NCBI RefSeq assembly: GCF_006864135.1
Contig: NZ_SADV01000021.1
Coordinates: forward strand, 1-64,000
Direction of reading: 5' to 3'
Source of the DNA: Lysinibacillus sphaericus
GTDB taxonomy: Bacteria > Bacillota > Bacilli > Bacillales_A > Planococcaceae
Length of the DNA stretch: 64,000 nt
Part shown: piece by piece, positions 35,238 to 46,194 of the stretch
How the letters are laid out: each line of letters starts with the position of its first letter
Numbering within the stretch: position 1 is the first letter of the stretch
Notes under the pieces: generated by a model
What the model was told of the DNA's origin: nothing
What the model saw: only the letters and a program-made list of their open reading frames with translations
The model's database searches: none
Position numbers and translations under genes: made by a program

Positions 35238-36440
35238 TCATTCAATATTTTCAATAATCGTCGCAATACCTTGCCCGACACCGATACACATTGAAGCAAG
35301 GCCATATTGTACTTTTTGTTTTTTCATTTCGTAAAGCAATGTAGTCACTATTCGGGCACCGCTTGCACCTAGTGGATGACCAAATGCAATAGCGCCTCCG
35401 TTAACATTAACTTGTGCTGGATTCAGTTCAAGCTGCTTAATGGATTCTATTGCTTGCGAAGCAAACGCTTCATTTATTTCATATAAACCAATGTCATTTG
35501 TTGTTAGGCCTGCACGTTGTAATGCTTTTTTTGAAGAATAAATAGGACCTAAACCCATAACAGCAGGCTCTAAGCCTGTAACAGCACCTGTTATATATCG
35601 TGCTAATGGTGTTATACCTAATTCTTTTGCTTTTTCAGCACTCATTAATAATAATGCCGAGGCACCATCATTCACACCAGAGGCATTACCAGCTGTCACA
35701 GTCCCATTTTCAAAAATAGGTCTTAGTTTAGCAAGTGCTTCTAAGGATGTATCGGGGCGTGGATGTTCATCAGTATCCACGATAATTTCATTTCCTTTTC
35801 TATCTTTCACGTACACAGGCACGATTTCTTCAGCGAAACGGTTTGTGGCAAGCGCTTTTTTCGCACGTTGTTGGCTTTCAAATGCAAAAGCATCTTGTTC
35901 TTCGCGACTTATATTAAAACGTTTGGCTACGTTCTCAGCAGTTTGGGGCATTGTATCCACTCCATACATGCTTTGCAATTTTGGGTTCGTAAAACGCCAA
36001 CCGATCGTTGTATCAAACATCTTTTGATCGCCCCTCGGATAATCCACTTCCGGTTTCCCCATCACAAAAGGTGCACGCGTCATACTTTCCGTACCACCTG
36101 CGATAAAAATATCGCCTTCACCACTCTTTATAGCACGTGCTGCATATTGTAGAGCATCCATGCCTGAACCACAAAGGCGATTAATAGTAGTTCCCCCGAC
36201 CTCTATTGGTAGCTCAGCAAGTAATGCAGCCATACGGGCGACGTTTCGATTATCTTCTCCCGCTTGATTGGCATTTCCGAAAATGACATCCTCGATTTGT
36301 TTGACTGGCACTTTTGGGTTACGCTCTATAAGCGCCTTTATGACCGTCGCAGCTAAGTCATCCGGCCGAACAGTTTTTAATGCACCTTTATAACGACCAA
36401 TTGGTGTACGAACAGCATCTACAATTACGACTTCTGTCAT
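35238..36440 (-). CDS. paaJ: 3-oxoadipyl-CoA/3-oxo-5,6-dehydrosuberyl-CoA thiolase
   Basis: 400 residues, full-length thiolase. The nucleophilic Cys is in RLCGSGMDALQYA near residue 90, His in GGAIAFGHPLGASG and the second Cys in SMCIGVGQG. In the PAA pathway it performs both beta-ketothiolase cleavages, releasing acetyl-CoA and finally succinyl-CoA. Its start overlaps the end of paaH by 4 bases. The pathway assignment comes from context; the fold is certain. Confidence 0.88.
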   Translation of the reverse strand: MTEVVIVDAVRTPIGRYKGALKTVRPDDLAATVIKALIERNPKVPVKQIEDVIFGNANQAGEDNRNVARMAALLAELPIEVGGTTINRLCGSGMDALQYAARAIKSGEGDIFIAGGTESMTRAPFVMGKPEVDYPRGDQKMFDTTIGWRFTNPKLQSMYGVDTMPQTAENVAKRFNISREEQDAFAFESQQRAKKALATNRFAEEIVPVYVKDRKGNEIIVDTDEHPRPDTSLEALAKLRPIFENGTVTAGNASGVNDGASALLLMSAEKAKELGITPLARYITGAVTGLEPAVMGLGPIYSSKKALQRAGLTTNDIGLYEINEAFASQAIESIKQLELNPAQVNVNGGAIAFGHPLGASGARIVTTLLYEMKKQKVQYGLASMCIGVGQGIATIIENIE

Positions 36441-37306
36441 TTTTTCACCATCTCTTTTTGCTCGCTATAGTCATAAATCCCTTTTCCACTCTTTCGACCT
36501 AGTCGTCCAGCTTGTACATATTGTTCGAGCAATGGTGCTGGGCGGTATTTTTCACCGAGCTTTTCATGTAAATATCGCAAATTATTCAGACGAACATCAA
36601 GACCGACTAAATCGACCAATTCGAACGGTCCCATCGGATAATTTAAGCCCAGCTTAACGGCTTTATCGATGTCTTCAGGACTACCTAAGCCTTCCTGTAA
36701 CATATAAAATGCCTCATTCCCAACGAGTGCACTAATACGACTTGTAACAAAACCTGGGAATTCATTGACGACGACCGTTTGTTTGCCCATTTGTTCAGCA
36801 ATTTCGCAAATGGTTTGGACTGTTTCATCACTAGTTTCTAAACCTCTAATAATCTCCACGAGTTCCATTTTGTGCACAGGATTAAAAAAGTGCATCGCAA
36901 TCGTTTGTTCAGGTCGTTTTGCATAAGAAGCAATTTCTGTTGGGCTCATCGTTGAAGTATTTGTGGCAAATAAACAGTGCGGTGAAGCAAACTGTTCCAT
37001 CTGCTCAAAGACAGCCCGTTTAATGTCCCTTTTTTCGGGTACGGCTTCAATGATTAAGTCTGCTTTATTTGCGACAGTAGCTAAATCTGTCACATAAGTC
37101 AGACGTAATGTTGCTTCTTGTACTTGTTGTGCTGTTAATTTTCCTCGTACAACAGATTTTTCGAAAATGGCTGTAATGTCATTTTGGGCATTTTGTAACG
37201 CCTGTTCGTTAATGTCTATAATAGCTGTTTCAAAGCCACTGATTGCGCTAACGTAGGCAATGCCACGACCCATAACCCCTGACCCGATGACAATAATTTT
37301 TTTCAT
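36437..37306 (-). CDS. paaH: 3-hydroxyadipyl-CoA (3-hydroxyacyl-CoA) dehydrogenase
   Basis: 289 residues. The NAD-binding loop is IGSGVMGRGIAY at the N-terminus; the catalytic His is in MHFFNPVHKMELVE (HFFNPV motif), and the C-terminal helical domain has NYPMGPFELVDLVG. It oxidises 3-hydroxyadipyl-CoA to 3-oxoadipyl-CoA. A terminator-like hairpin separates it from the aldehyde dehydrogenase upstream; it overlaps paaJ downstream. Confidence 0.88.
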   Translation of the reverse strand: MKKIIVIGSGVMGRGIAYVSAISGFETAIIDINEQALQNAQNDITAIFEKSVVRGKLTAQQVQEATLRLTYVTDLATVANKADLIIEAVPEKRDIKRAVFEQMEQFASPHCLFATNTSTMSPTEIASYAKRPEQTIAMHFFNPVHKMELVEIIRGLETSDETVQTICEIAEQMGKQTVVVNEFPGFVTSRISALVGNEAFYMLQEGLGSPEDIDKAVKLGLNYPMGPFELVDLVGLDVRLNNLRYLHEKLGEKYRPAPLLEQYVQAGRLGRKSGKGIYDYSEQKEMVKK

Positions 37307-37326
37307 GAAAGCAACCTCCTTATTGT

Positions 37327-37372
37327 GAAAACCACATACGACGAGTGAAGATATCTCATCGCATATGGTTTT
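37327..37372 (-). terminator. terminator-like hairpin inside the PAA gene run
   Basis: Arms ACCACATACGACGAG and CTCATCGCATATGGT pair over 15 positions with a few mismatches; TTTTC follows on the minus strand. It lies between the aldehyde dehydrogenase and paaH genes, so it may partly uncouple paaH-paaJ-paaX from the upstream genes. Confidence 0.6.
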
Positions 37373-37380
37373 TGTGGTGG

Positions 37381-38889
37381 TTAGACGCCTAGTGGATTTA
37401 GTGGGCGGCTACCATAATATGAAATGATACTTTTCGTCTCTGTATATAAATCTAATGTTTCGATACATAGCTCACGTCCGAAACCAGATTGTTTATACCC
37501 GCCAAATGGGGTACCTGGCATTGCGGAGAATGGGCAATTGACCATTACGATTCCTGCTTGGATTTGATTCGCAACACGAGTGGCACGTGCCCCATCTTTA
37601 GACCAAACTGCTGATCCTAAACCAAACTCTGAATCATTCGCTAGTCGAATCGCTTCTTTTTCATCGCTAAATGGCATGACAACAACTACTGGACCAAATA
37701 TTTCTTCACACACTACTTTCATGGATTGAGTTACGTCTGTAATAATAGTTGGTTCATACCAGCAGCCTTTTTCAAAGCCCTCTACAGTCGCCACTTTGCC
37801 ACCCGTTAAAATGGTTGCACCCTCTTCAATGGCAGATTTCACATAGCCATCGATTGTATTTAATTGCTCTTGGTCGATAATTGCCCCCATGTGAGTACCT
37901 TTATCGAACGGATCACCTAGTTTAATTGCTTTTGTTTTAGCAACAAATTTCTCTAAAAACTCATCATAAATGTCTTTGTGCACGTATAAGCGTGATCGTG
38001 CCTCGCAAGATTGCCCTGAGTTATAAAAAATGCCATACAGTGAACCATCTACCGCAGCATCAATATCAGCATCTTCAAACACTAGATTTGGTGATTTCCC
38101 GCCTAGCTCTAATGTAACGCGTTTTAATGTTTGTGAAGCTTTTTCCATAATTCCTTTTCCGACTGGTGTGGAACCTGTGAAGGCCACTTTATCGACTTGT
38201 TGATGCTCCACTAAGTAATTGCCTACATCTTTACCTGAACCAGGAATGATATTCACAACCCCTGCTGGTACACCTGCTTCTAGGCAAATTTCGCCTAACA
38301 CGATCGCTGTTAAAGGTGTTAAAGAAGCTGGTTTAACAATAACGGAACAACCAACAGCAATAGCTGGGGCAATTTTCCAAGCAGCCATCATGAGTGGGTA
38401 ATTCCAAGGAACAATTTGTGCACATACTCCGACAGGCTCTTTTTCAGTATAATTATGAAATTGACCTGGCATATTATTTACGGCTCCACGATGGCCAACA
38501 ATCGCGCCTGCGTAAAATTCGAAATCTTCTATCGCTTGGTTTACTTGGCCCTGCGCAGTGCCAAGGGATTTCCCTGTATCTAGCATCTCAAGCTCTACGA
38601 TTTCATTAAAGCGAGAGCGCATAATAGCAGCAATCTTATGGAGCACCTGTGCGCGACGATTCACAGGATATTGCTTCCACTTTCCGAAATCAAACGCTTG
38701 GCGAGCCGCTTGCACTGCGCGCTCTGCGTCTTCCTGTGAAGCTTTTGCAACAGTCGCTACAACTTCACCTGTCGCAGGATTAATCGTTTGGAATGTCTCA
38801 CCATTACTGCTCTCTACCTTTTCACCGTTAATAATTAAATGATAAAAATCGCGTTTCACTAATACTTTCTCTTGTACTTGTTGTGTCAT
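37381..38889 (-). CDS. aldehyde dehydrogenase (PaaZ-type oxidation step or phenylacetaldehyde dehydrogenase)
   Basis: 502 residues. The NAD-binding GSTPVGKG motif, the general base in ELGGKSPNLVFE and the catalytic Cys in NSGQSCEARSRL are all present. In this operon it most likely oxidises the ring-opened semialdehyde (3-oxo-5,6-dehydrosuberyl-CoA semialdehyde), the work of the ALDH half of PaaZ; no MaoC hydratase half is fused. Feeding phenylacetaldehyde into the pathway is the alternative. ATG 38889 has AAGGAG 9 bases upstream. Confidence 0.82.
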   Translation of the reverse strand: MTQQVQEKVLVKRDFYHLIINGEKVESSNGETFQTINPATGEVVATVAKASQEDAERAVQAARQAFDFGKWKQYPVNRRAQVLHKIAAIMRSRFNEIVELEMLDTGKSLGTAQGQVNQAIEDFEFYAGAIVGHRGAVNNMPGQFHNYTEKEPVGVCAQIVPWNYPLMMAAWKIAPAIAVGCSVIVKPASLTPLTAIVLGEICLEAGVPAGVVNIIPGSGKDVGNYLVEHQQVDKVAFTGSTPVGKGIMEKASQTLKRVTLELGGKSPNLVFEDADIDAAVDGSLYGIFYNSGQSCEARSRLYVHKDIYDEFLEKFVAKTKAIKLGDPFDKGTHMGAIIDQEQLNTIDGYVKSAIEEGATILTGGKVATVEGFEKGCWYEPTIITDVTQSMKVVCEEIFGPVVVVMPFSDEKEAIRLANDSEFGLGSAVWSKDGARATRVANQIQAGIVMVNCPFSAMPGTPFGGYKQSGFGRELCIETLDLYTETKSIISYYGSRPLNPLGV

Positions 38890-38905
38890 TATCATTCACT
38901 CCTTT

Positions 38906-39679
38906 TTATTGTCCATTAAATTGAGGCTGTCTTTTTTCTACAAATGCTTTCATACCTTCTTGATGATCATCTGTCGCTCCGGCAATACTTTGGCTTTGTG
39001 CTTCGTAAACAAGGAAGTCTTCGAACTTTAAGTGTTCTGCTGCCTTGATATTACGTTTAATAAGGCCGATTGCTTTTGTCGGTAACTGGACAATCTGTTG
39101 CGCGAATGAATGAACGTCATCTTCAAATGTTTCATTGCTATAGACAGCAGTTGTTAAACCTAATTGTTTGGCTTCCTCTGCTTTTATACGTTGACCAAGT
39201 ACAGAAATTTCAAGAGCTTTAGCATCGCCAACTAATCGTTTTAAGTAGTATAAATTACCAGAATCAGGAATTAGCCCTACATGGATAAAGGCATTCATAA
39301 AGAAAGATTTTTCCGACATTACTCGAAAGTCGGCAGCAAGCGCTAAACTAAAGCCAGCACCTGCAGCTGCACCATTCACAGCTGCGATAATTGGTTTTTC
39401 ACAGCTATGTAACTGTTTAACCATCGGACCATAGTAATCTGTTAATATATCACCAAGCTTCAAATCTTCACCAATAGCTGAAAGATCTTGACCTGAACAA
39501 AATGCACGTCCTTCACCACGAAGTACAATACAACGTACTTCATCATCTAATGATGCTTGTTTGACGGCAGTACGAATTTCATGATTCATCTGTGCAGTAA
39601 ATGCATTTAATGTGTCGGGACGATTTAATGAAATATAGGCTACAGATTCTTTCAGTTCGTATTGTATAGTTTCAAACAT
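38906..39679 (-). CDS. paaG: epoxyphenylacetyl-CoA isomerase (oxepin-CoA forming)
   Basis: 257 residues, crotonase fold with SGQDLSAIG as oxyanion motif and the PaaG-type GLIPDSGNLYYL, where Asp replaces the Glu of hydratases. PaaG converts ring-1,2-epoxyphenylacetyl-CoA to oxepin-CoA and also shifts double bonds later in the route. It begins 2 bases after the stop of paaF. Confidence 0.85.
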   Translation of the reverse strand: MFETIQYELKESVAYISLNRPDTLNAFTAQMNHEIRTAVKQASLDDEVRCIVLRGEGRAFCSGQDLSAIGEDLKLGDILTDYYGPMVKQLHSCEKPIIAAVNGAAAGAGFSLALAADFRVMSEKSFFMNAFIHVGLIPDSGNLYYLKRLVGDAKALEISVLGQRIKAEEAKQLGLTTAVYSNETFEDDVHSFAQQIVQLPTKAIGLIKRNIKAAEHLKFEDFLVYEAQSQSIAGATDDHQEGMKAFVEKRQPQFNGQ

Positions 39680-39681
39680 AA

Positions 39682-40458
39682 TTATCTCCCCTTAAAGTTC
39701 GGTTGACGTTTTTCAACAAATGCTTGCATGCCTTCTTTTTGATCTTCTGAAGAGAATAATAAATAGAAATTTTTCCGTTCAAACTGCATCCCTTCGTAGA
39801 GCGAGTAATCCACAGCTTTGTTGACAGCTTCTTTAATGAGACGTAAAGCGAGGGCAGGTTTTTGTACGAGCATCGTCGCTGTTTTAAGTGTTTCTTCTAT
39901 TAACATCTCTGGTTGTACAACCTTATTGATGATGCCATATGCGAGCGCTTCATCAGCAGTAATCCTTGCCGCGCTCCAAATCCATTCTAATGCTTTCGTT
40001 CGCCCTACTAATTTTGTTAAGCGCTGTGTACCGCCCGCACCAGGCATAACACCAAGGTTTATTTCAGGGAAGCTAAATTCTGTGCCCTCTGCGGCGATTA
40101 ATACATCACAACAAAGGGCTAATTCAAAGCCACCTCCAAAAACGAATCCTTTAACACTACCAATAATAGGCTTTTTAATTTGTCCTAAGCGATCCCAATC
40201 AGCAAATTGATTTAATAGCTCTAAACGAACTGTGTTGTCTGCCGCCATTTCATCAATATCTGCACCGGATGAAAAAGCTTTCCCATTTCCTGCTAAAACG
40301 ATGACCTGTACGCCTTCGTCACGATCGAACAATTCCATCGCCTGCACAATTTCTCGTACCATCGCACGATTTAATGAATTATATTGGCGAGGGCGGTTTA
40401 AGTTAATAAACCCTATCCCACTGTCAATCGTTACTTCAATAAATTCGAATGCTGTCAT
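39682..40458 (-). CDS. paaF: 2,3-dehydroadipyl-CoA hydratase
   Basis: 258 residues, crotonase fold. SSGADIDEM forms the oxyanion hole and INLGVMPGAGGTQRL is the hydratase-type active-site stretch. By position and similarity to PaaF it hydrates 2,3-dehydroadipyl-CoA to 3-hydroxyadipyl-CoA. It starts at the last base of the EthD-like gene (TAATG overlap). Assignment between the cluster's hydratases is by order and motif. Confidence 0.8.
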   Translation of the reverse strand: MTAFEFIEVTIDSGIGFINLNRPRQYNSLNRAMVREIVQAMELFDRDEGVQVIVLAGNGKAFSSGADIDEMAADNTVRLELLNQFADWDRLGQIKKPIIGSVKGFVFGGGFELALCCDVLIAAEGTEFSFPEINLGVMPGAGGTQRLTKLVGRTKALEWIWSAARITADEALAYGIINKVVQPEMLIEETLKTATMLVQKPALALRLIKEAVNKAVDYSLYEGMQFERKNFYLLFSSEDQKEGMQAFVEKRQPNFKGR

Positions 40459-40760
40459 TATGCATCTTCACCGATGATTAATGTGACGATATCACTCGCA
40501 AAGCTCATTAAATCTTTGCCAGATGCTTTCCCTTCTGGTGACCGTAGTCCATTTTTTAAATCTTCTGCGCTATCATATGTCATTTCACACATTAAGTAAT
40601 AGGGTGTTTCCGTACCCATCGGCGTTGAATTAAATTTTGTTACTTTCATTTCACGTAAACCTGGTATTTTCGCAGTAATCGGTGTATGAACTTTTTCGTA
40701 ATGCTCATCAAATGCCACTTTATCAACAGGGTGTTTATATAACGCGATTAATTTTGCCAT
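40458..40760 (-). CDS. EthD-domain protein in the PAA operon
   Basis: 100 residues forming a dimeric alpha-beta barrel of the EthD type (MAKLIALYKHPVDKVAFDEH, HTPITAKIPGLREM). EthD proteins are small, cofactor-free and accompany oxygenases in several degradation operons; here it lies between paaD and paaF and shares a 1-base overlap with paaF. Its role in phenylacetate breakdown is not established. It might bind a reactive epoxide or oxepin intermediate, which is speculation. Confidence 0.8.
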   Translation of the reverse strand: MAKLIALYKHPVDKVAFDEHYEKVHTPITAKIPGLREMKVTKFNSTPMGTETPYYLMCEMTYDSAEDLKNGLRSPEGKASGKDLMSFASDIVTLIIGEDA

Positions 40761-40780
40761 CTTAAAATACGCTCCTTTGT

Positions 40781-41278
40781 CTACATGGAAGTAGAAATTA
40801 TTTTCATTGCTTCAAATGGATTTTTACAGCTTTTGCAATATAAAATACTGCGACAAGCTGTTGGGCCAAAAATATTTTCAAGCGTGACATAGGTAGAGCC
40901 ACAATACGGGCAATCTACATGCCAAGAGCCGTCTTCTTTTAAAAAACGAGGTGGTGGCGCAATACCAAATTTCTTTAGTCCTTCTCGTCCCTTCTCTGTT
41001 ACACGATCAGAAGTCCAGGCAGGATGATTAATAAACACGACACTCACTTCCCGAACGCCTTCTAATTGTTCGACTGCTTTTTTTATATTTTGTTGAATAA
41101 TTGTCAATGCAGGACATCCTGAAAATGTTGGTAGCACTTCAATACGGATATGACCATCATTCACTTGCACACGCTCAATCATGCCAAGGTCAATAATACT
41201 GACCGTATCAATTTCAGGGTCCTTCACTGCATCGAGTACTTCATAGATGTGCGCTTCGTGCAGACCCGTAGTTGTCAT
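40781..41278 (-). CDS. paaD: phenylacetyl-CoA epoxidase assembly subunit PaaD
   Basis: 165 residues. The N-terminal MIP18/DUF59 domain (AVKDPEIDTVSIIDLGM, FSGCPALT) is followed by a C-terminal four-Cys zinc ribbon (CPYCGS ... CRSILYCKSCKNPF). PaaD is thought to help build the metal centre of the epoxidase. It lies 29 bases after paaC. Confidence 0.87.
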   Translation of the reverse strand: MTTTGLHEAHIYEVLDAVKDPEIDTVSIIDLGMIERVQVNDGHIRIEVLPTFSGCPALTIIQQNIKKAVEQLEGVREVSVVFINHPAWTSDRVTEKGREGLKKFGIAPPPRFLKEDGSWHVDCPYCGSTYVTLENIFGPTACRSILYCKSCKNPFEAMKIISTSM

Positions 41279-41307
41279 CGGGATCCTCCTTTTCTTTGCA
41301 TAGATCG

Positions 41308-42108
41308 TTACCAGCTTGCCGCCAAATCAGATCGATACACCTCTGACATTGTTTCAATAGCCGAAGTTAAATCATTTGTATGTTGTCCGTTGCGACCATT
41401 GATAATCGGTTCTGGTAATACAGGTATTGCGATTTCTACAGCTTCAAAAGTGGGCGTTACAATGGCCAACCAACGTTCTTTTATGACCGCTTCTGATTCG
41501 ATCAATTCACATGCTGTTATATGCGCGGCTGTGCTGCCCAATGACAATAAATCCCCAGTATCTTTTATTACCTCTTGTAATGCTTTCATCATACGTGAAC
41601 GTGATTCTTCTGTCGCTGTACATAATTGCGTAAACCACGTTGTCCAGTGCATCTGGTGATAATAAAGTTCCGTACTAATTTTCACAGCCACTTCTCTGAT
41701 TGGTGTATAGCTGCTCGCTTTGAGTGCATCAATCTTCGCTTTTTTCGCCGTTGTATAGACAAAATTACGTGCTACAGTGTATCCCCAATCATAATTCGGT
41801 GCATCTTTGTAGTAACCTTCTCCGTTCGGGCGTTCTACAAGAAGACTATTAAACCGCTCCTCTTTTGGTCGAAGCTGCGCTAATGAATCTGCAGCGCCTT
41901 CGCCAAGCTCTGCTAAAAGCGTGTAATATAATTTAGCGTGTCCCATTGTATCTTGTGTGATGGATGAGAACGCTACATCTTCCTCAATATGCGGCGCCAA
42001 CCCAAGCCACTCAGAGCCACGATACGAAAATAAGTAATCATCATCCGCTAATTGATAAAGTACTGTAAGGACTGCCTTTTTATATTCAGGCGTTACTTCG
42101 TTAGTCAT
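41308..42108 (-). CDS. paaC: phenylacetyl-CoA epoxidase subunit PaaC
   Basis: 266 residues, ferritin-like helical bundle (YKKAVLTVLYQLADDDYLFS; SSITQDTMGHAKLYY; ELYYHQMHWTTWF). PaaC is the structural partner of PaaA in the epoxidase core. ATG 42108 is chosen: it has GGGAGGGAAG upstream and overlaps the end of paaB by 8 bases, whereas the longer frame has no such signal. Confidence 0.87.
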   Translation of the reverse strand: MTNEVTPEYKKAVLTVLYQLADDDYLFSYRGSEWLGLAPHIEEDVAFSSITQDTMGHAKLYYTLLAELGEGAADSLAQLRPKEERFNSLLVERPNGEGYYKDAPNYDWGYTVARNFVYTTAKKAKIDALKASSYTPIREVAVKISTELYYHQMHWTTWFTQLCTATEESRSRMMKALQEVIKDTGDLLSLGSTAAHITACELIESEAVIKERWLAIVTPTFEAVEIAIPVLPEPIINGRNGQHTNDLTSAIETMSEVYRSDLAASW

Positions 42109-42454
42109 CTTTCTTCCCTCCCCCACCCCAAGATAGAATTTCTTTTTCGTCCAGCATGACTTGTTCATAGTGACGCCATTTTTTCTTTAAATAGCCGTAG
42201 CCTTTTGTTGTACGGTAATCTTTATTATCTAGTCGTTGCAGCGCTTGTTTATTGTCTTGAGTTAAGCCGTGTAAATGTTTACGATTGACAACCCAAATGT
42301 CTACCACAGGCTCACGCCGCATAAAGTTTTCCTGTGCCATAACTAACGCAATTTCTCCGTTCGGTGCTAAAAGACTAAATTGATGCTGGAAATGTGATGT
42401 TGGTGTTCGTTTACTAAATACTTCGAATTCTTGATAGAAAGTTTGTTTTTCCAC
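42101..42454 (-). CDS. paaB: phenylacetyl-CoA epoxidase subunit PaaB
   Basis: 117 residues. Begins with the PaaB signature FEVFSKRTPTSHFQHQFSL, continues with DIWVVNRKHL and ends in a Gly-rich tail. PaaB bridges the PaaAC units. Between paaA and paaC, as in other paa operons. Confidence 0.87.
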   Translation of the reverse strand: MEKQTFYQEFEVFSKRTPTSHFQHQFSLLAPNGEIALVMAQENFMRREPVVDIWVVNRKHLHGLTQDNKQALQRLDNKDYRTTKGYGYLKKKWRHYEQVMLDEKEILSWGGGGKKDD

Positions 42455-42476
42455 GATGATCCCCCTCTCTATAGCG

Positions 42477-43430
42477 TTAATTTACTAGAGCCGTTAATGC
42501 TTCCCGTACCCAAGCGTTATTTTCATAGGATGAACGACGAAGTGCTAAGCGTTTTTGAGAACATGGACCTTCGTTGCGTTGGATTTTTTTGAAATATTCC
42601 CAGTTTGGCTCTTGGTAAATCCATTTATTTTGCGCTTTATCAAAGTGCAAAGTTGGGTCTGGCACAGTCAAACCTATTGATTGAATACGAGGAACGTATT
42701 TTGTTAAGAAGCTTTGACGTAATTCTTCATTCGTTAAGACACGAATCTTATATTTTATCGTTAAATCTTGTTTACTAGAACCTGTTGTATCTTTTGAAGC
42801 TGGACCAAAGAAAAATAATAGTGATTCCCACCAGCGATTTAACGCATCTTGCACAAGTGCACGCTGTTCAGGTGTACCTTCTGCCAACGCCATAATAATG
42901 GCTTCACCGTGTTGTGCATGGAATACTTCTTCTGCACAAATACGTTGTAAAGCACGTGCATATGGACCATACGAAGAACCTAACATGTTTGTTTGTGAGA
43001 TAATGGCAGAACCATCTACAAGCCAGCCAATTAAACCCGCATCTGCCCATGATTTTGTTTCCATATGGAATACATTATGGAACTTAAGACGCCCTTCGAA
43101 TAAATCAATCATTATATCGCCGCGATCTTTACCATATGGTTTTAGCAAATCTTCTGCTACGCGTAATAATAATTGACCATGTCCCATCTCATCTTGAACC
43201 TTTGCCATAATCCCTAGCTTTCGGTATAATGTCGGAGCTTTTGGAACCCATTCTTTCTCAGGAAGAGCACCCATAATTTCACTAATACCATGCATCGAAA
43301 TTAATTTGATTAGTGCCAAACGATACTCTTCCGGCATCCAATCAACTACTTCAATCTTTTCACCTGCAGCAATCCGCTCCTCAAATTGCTCTTGTAATTG
43401 TTGTTCCGATACTTGTGTAACGACACTCAT
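42477..43430 (-). CDS. paaA: phenylacetyl-CoA epoxidase catalytic subunit PaaA
   Basis: 317 residues. Di-iron ferritin-like fold: the ligand motifs DEMGHGQLL and CAEEVFHAQHGEA (ExxH) are present. PaaA with PaaC inserts one oxygen atom into phenylacetyl-CoA, giving the 1,2-epoxide. First of the contiguous paaABCD block; GGAGG precedes the ATG. Electrons must come from a reductase; the usual PaaE is absent and a ferredoxin gene lies just upstream. Confidence 0.9.
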   Translation of the reverse strand: MSVVTQVSEQQLQEQFEERIAAGEKIEVVDWMPEEYRLALIKLISMHGISEIMGALPEKEWVPKAPTLYRKLGIMAKVQDEMGHGQLLLRVAEDLLKPYGKDRGDIMIDLFEGRLKFHNVFHMETKSWADAGLIGWLVDGSAIISQTNMLGSSYGPYARALQRICAEEVFHAQHGEAIIMALAEGTPEQRALVQDALNRWWESLLFFFGPASKDTTGSSKQDLTIKYKIRVLTNEELRQSFLTKYVPRIQSIGLTVPDPTLHFDKAQNKWIYQEPNWEYFKKIQRNEGPCSQKRLALRRSSYENNAWVREALTALVN

Positions 43431-43502
43431 AGTAAAAAACCTCCTTATATAACTATTTTTCGATAACCGTCACTATAATGTTATGTTAGGGGGTAAAAAA
43501 AA

Positions 43503-44783
<1,281 letters not shown>

Positions 44784-44787
<4 letters not shown>

Positions 44788-46115
44788 TGAAGAACCTCCT
44801 TCTGTTCCATTCTTCTATCAATGACACGAATTGCCTTTCCTTCAGAGCGTGGAATTGCACCACTATTTTCAATGACTAGACTAACGGAAATTAAGCAGGC
44901 ATTTTTTAAATCGTGCTTAATCTCCTTTGTCAGTAATTGTATAAGCGGATGACTGAGGTCACTTCCTACTTTTTCATATAATTTTGGTGTTAACTCAACA
45001 TGTAGTTCGATCGCATCCATATTTCCTTTTTTTAATAAATGGATTTGATAGTGTGGTGCCAACCCTTCTATTTGCAATAACTCACGCTCGATTTCAGATG
45101 GAAAAACATTGACTCCACGAATAATTAACATGTCATCTGTACGTCCCTTAACACGTGCCATCCGCATTGTTGTACGTCCACATTTACATTTTTCACGTGT
45201 AATCGAAGTAATATCACCCGTACGATAACGAATAATTGGAAGCGCTTCCTTCGTTAAACTAGTAATAACCAGTTCTCCATCTTCTCCATCAGCTACAGAT
45301 TCTAATGTATCTGGATCAATCACTTCTACGAAGAAATGATCTTCAGCTATATGTAAACCATCTTGCGCTTCATAGCACTCGATTGATACACCGGGACCTA
45401 GCACTTCACTTAAACCATAAATATCCATTGCGCGAATTGCTAATTTATCTTCTATGGCACGGCGCATTTCCTCTGACCAAGGCTCTGCACCAAAAATCCC
45501 ATATTCAATCCCGTTCGTCGCTGGATCGATTCCCATTTCCTCCATCTTTTCAGCGATCGTTAGAATATAAGAAGGTGTCCCTGCGATGCCTCTTGGTTTA
45601 AAATCATCAATTAATGTAATTTGGCGATCAGTATTCCCACCTGAGACCGGTACAACTGCTGCGCCTAAAGTTTCGGCTCCGTAGTGTAAACCCATCCCTC
45701 CAGTAAATAGACCATAGCCATAAGCATTATGAAAGATATCTGATTTGCGTCCCCCTGCGGTAACAATAGCGCGAGCTAAAAGTCCCGACCACATATCGAT
45801 ATCATTTTTTGTATAACCAACAATTGTTGGTTTTCCACTAGTTCCTGAAGAACCATGAATGCGAACTACATCATCCATCGGTACTGCAAAAAGTTTAAAT
45901 GGATATTGCTCACGTAAATTTACTTTTTTAGTAAATGGCAATTTGCGAATATCTGCTAAGCTTTGAATATCAGCTGGTTTAACACCAAGTTGATCAAACA
46001 GTTCCTTATAGAAAGGTGTATTGTTATACACTTTTTCTACTGTTGCTTTTAAGCGCTCCAACTGAATCTTTGCCATTTCTCCCCTTGAAGCTATTTCTAT
46101 TTCTGGATGATACAT
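44784..46115 (-). CDS. paaK: phenylacetate-CoA ligase
   Basis: 443 residues of the PaaK subgroup of adenylating enzymes. The P-loop is [16 protein letters not shown] near residue 90, with [19 protein letters not shown] and a C-terminal domain including [11 protein letters not shown]. It forms phenylacetyl-CoA from phenylacetate, ATP and CoA, the entry step. First gene of the run, behind the promoter at 46195-46223. Confidence 0.92.
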
Positions 46116-46172
46116 TCCCTAACCCCCTTTAGCTATTACATTTCCTCTTATATAACAAATTAATTACGGCAG

Positions 46173-46185
46173 TACTAGTTTAGTA
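46173..46185 (-). promoter_or_regulatory. palindrome at the paaK promoter, candidate PaaX operator
   Basis: TACTA-GTT-TAGTA, a perfect 5-3-5 inverted repeat, begins about 10 bases downstream of the -10 box of paaK. The position would suit a repressor. It does not match the E. coli PaaX site, so the assignment is a guess. Confidence 0.35.
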
Positions 46186-46194
46186 ACTAATATT

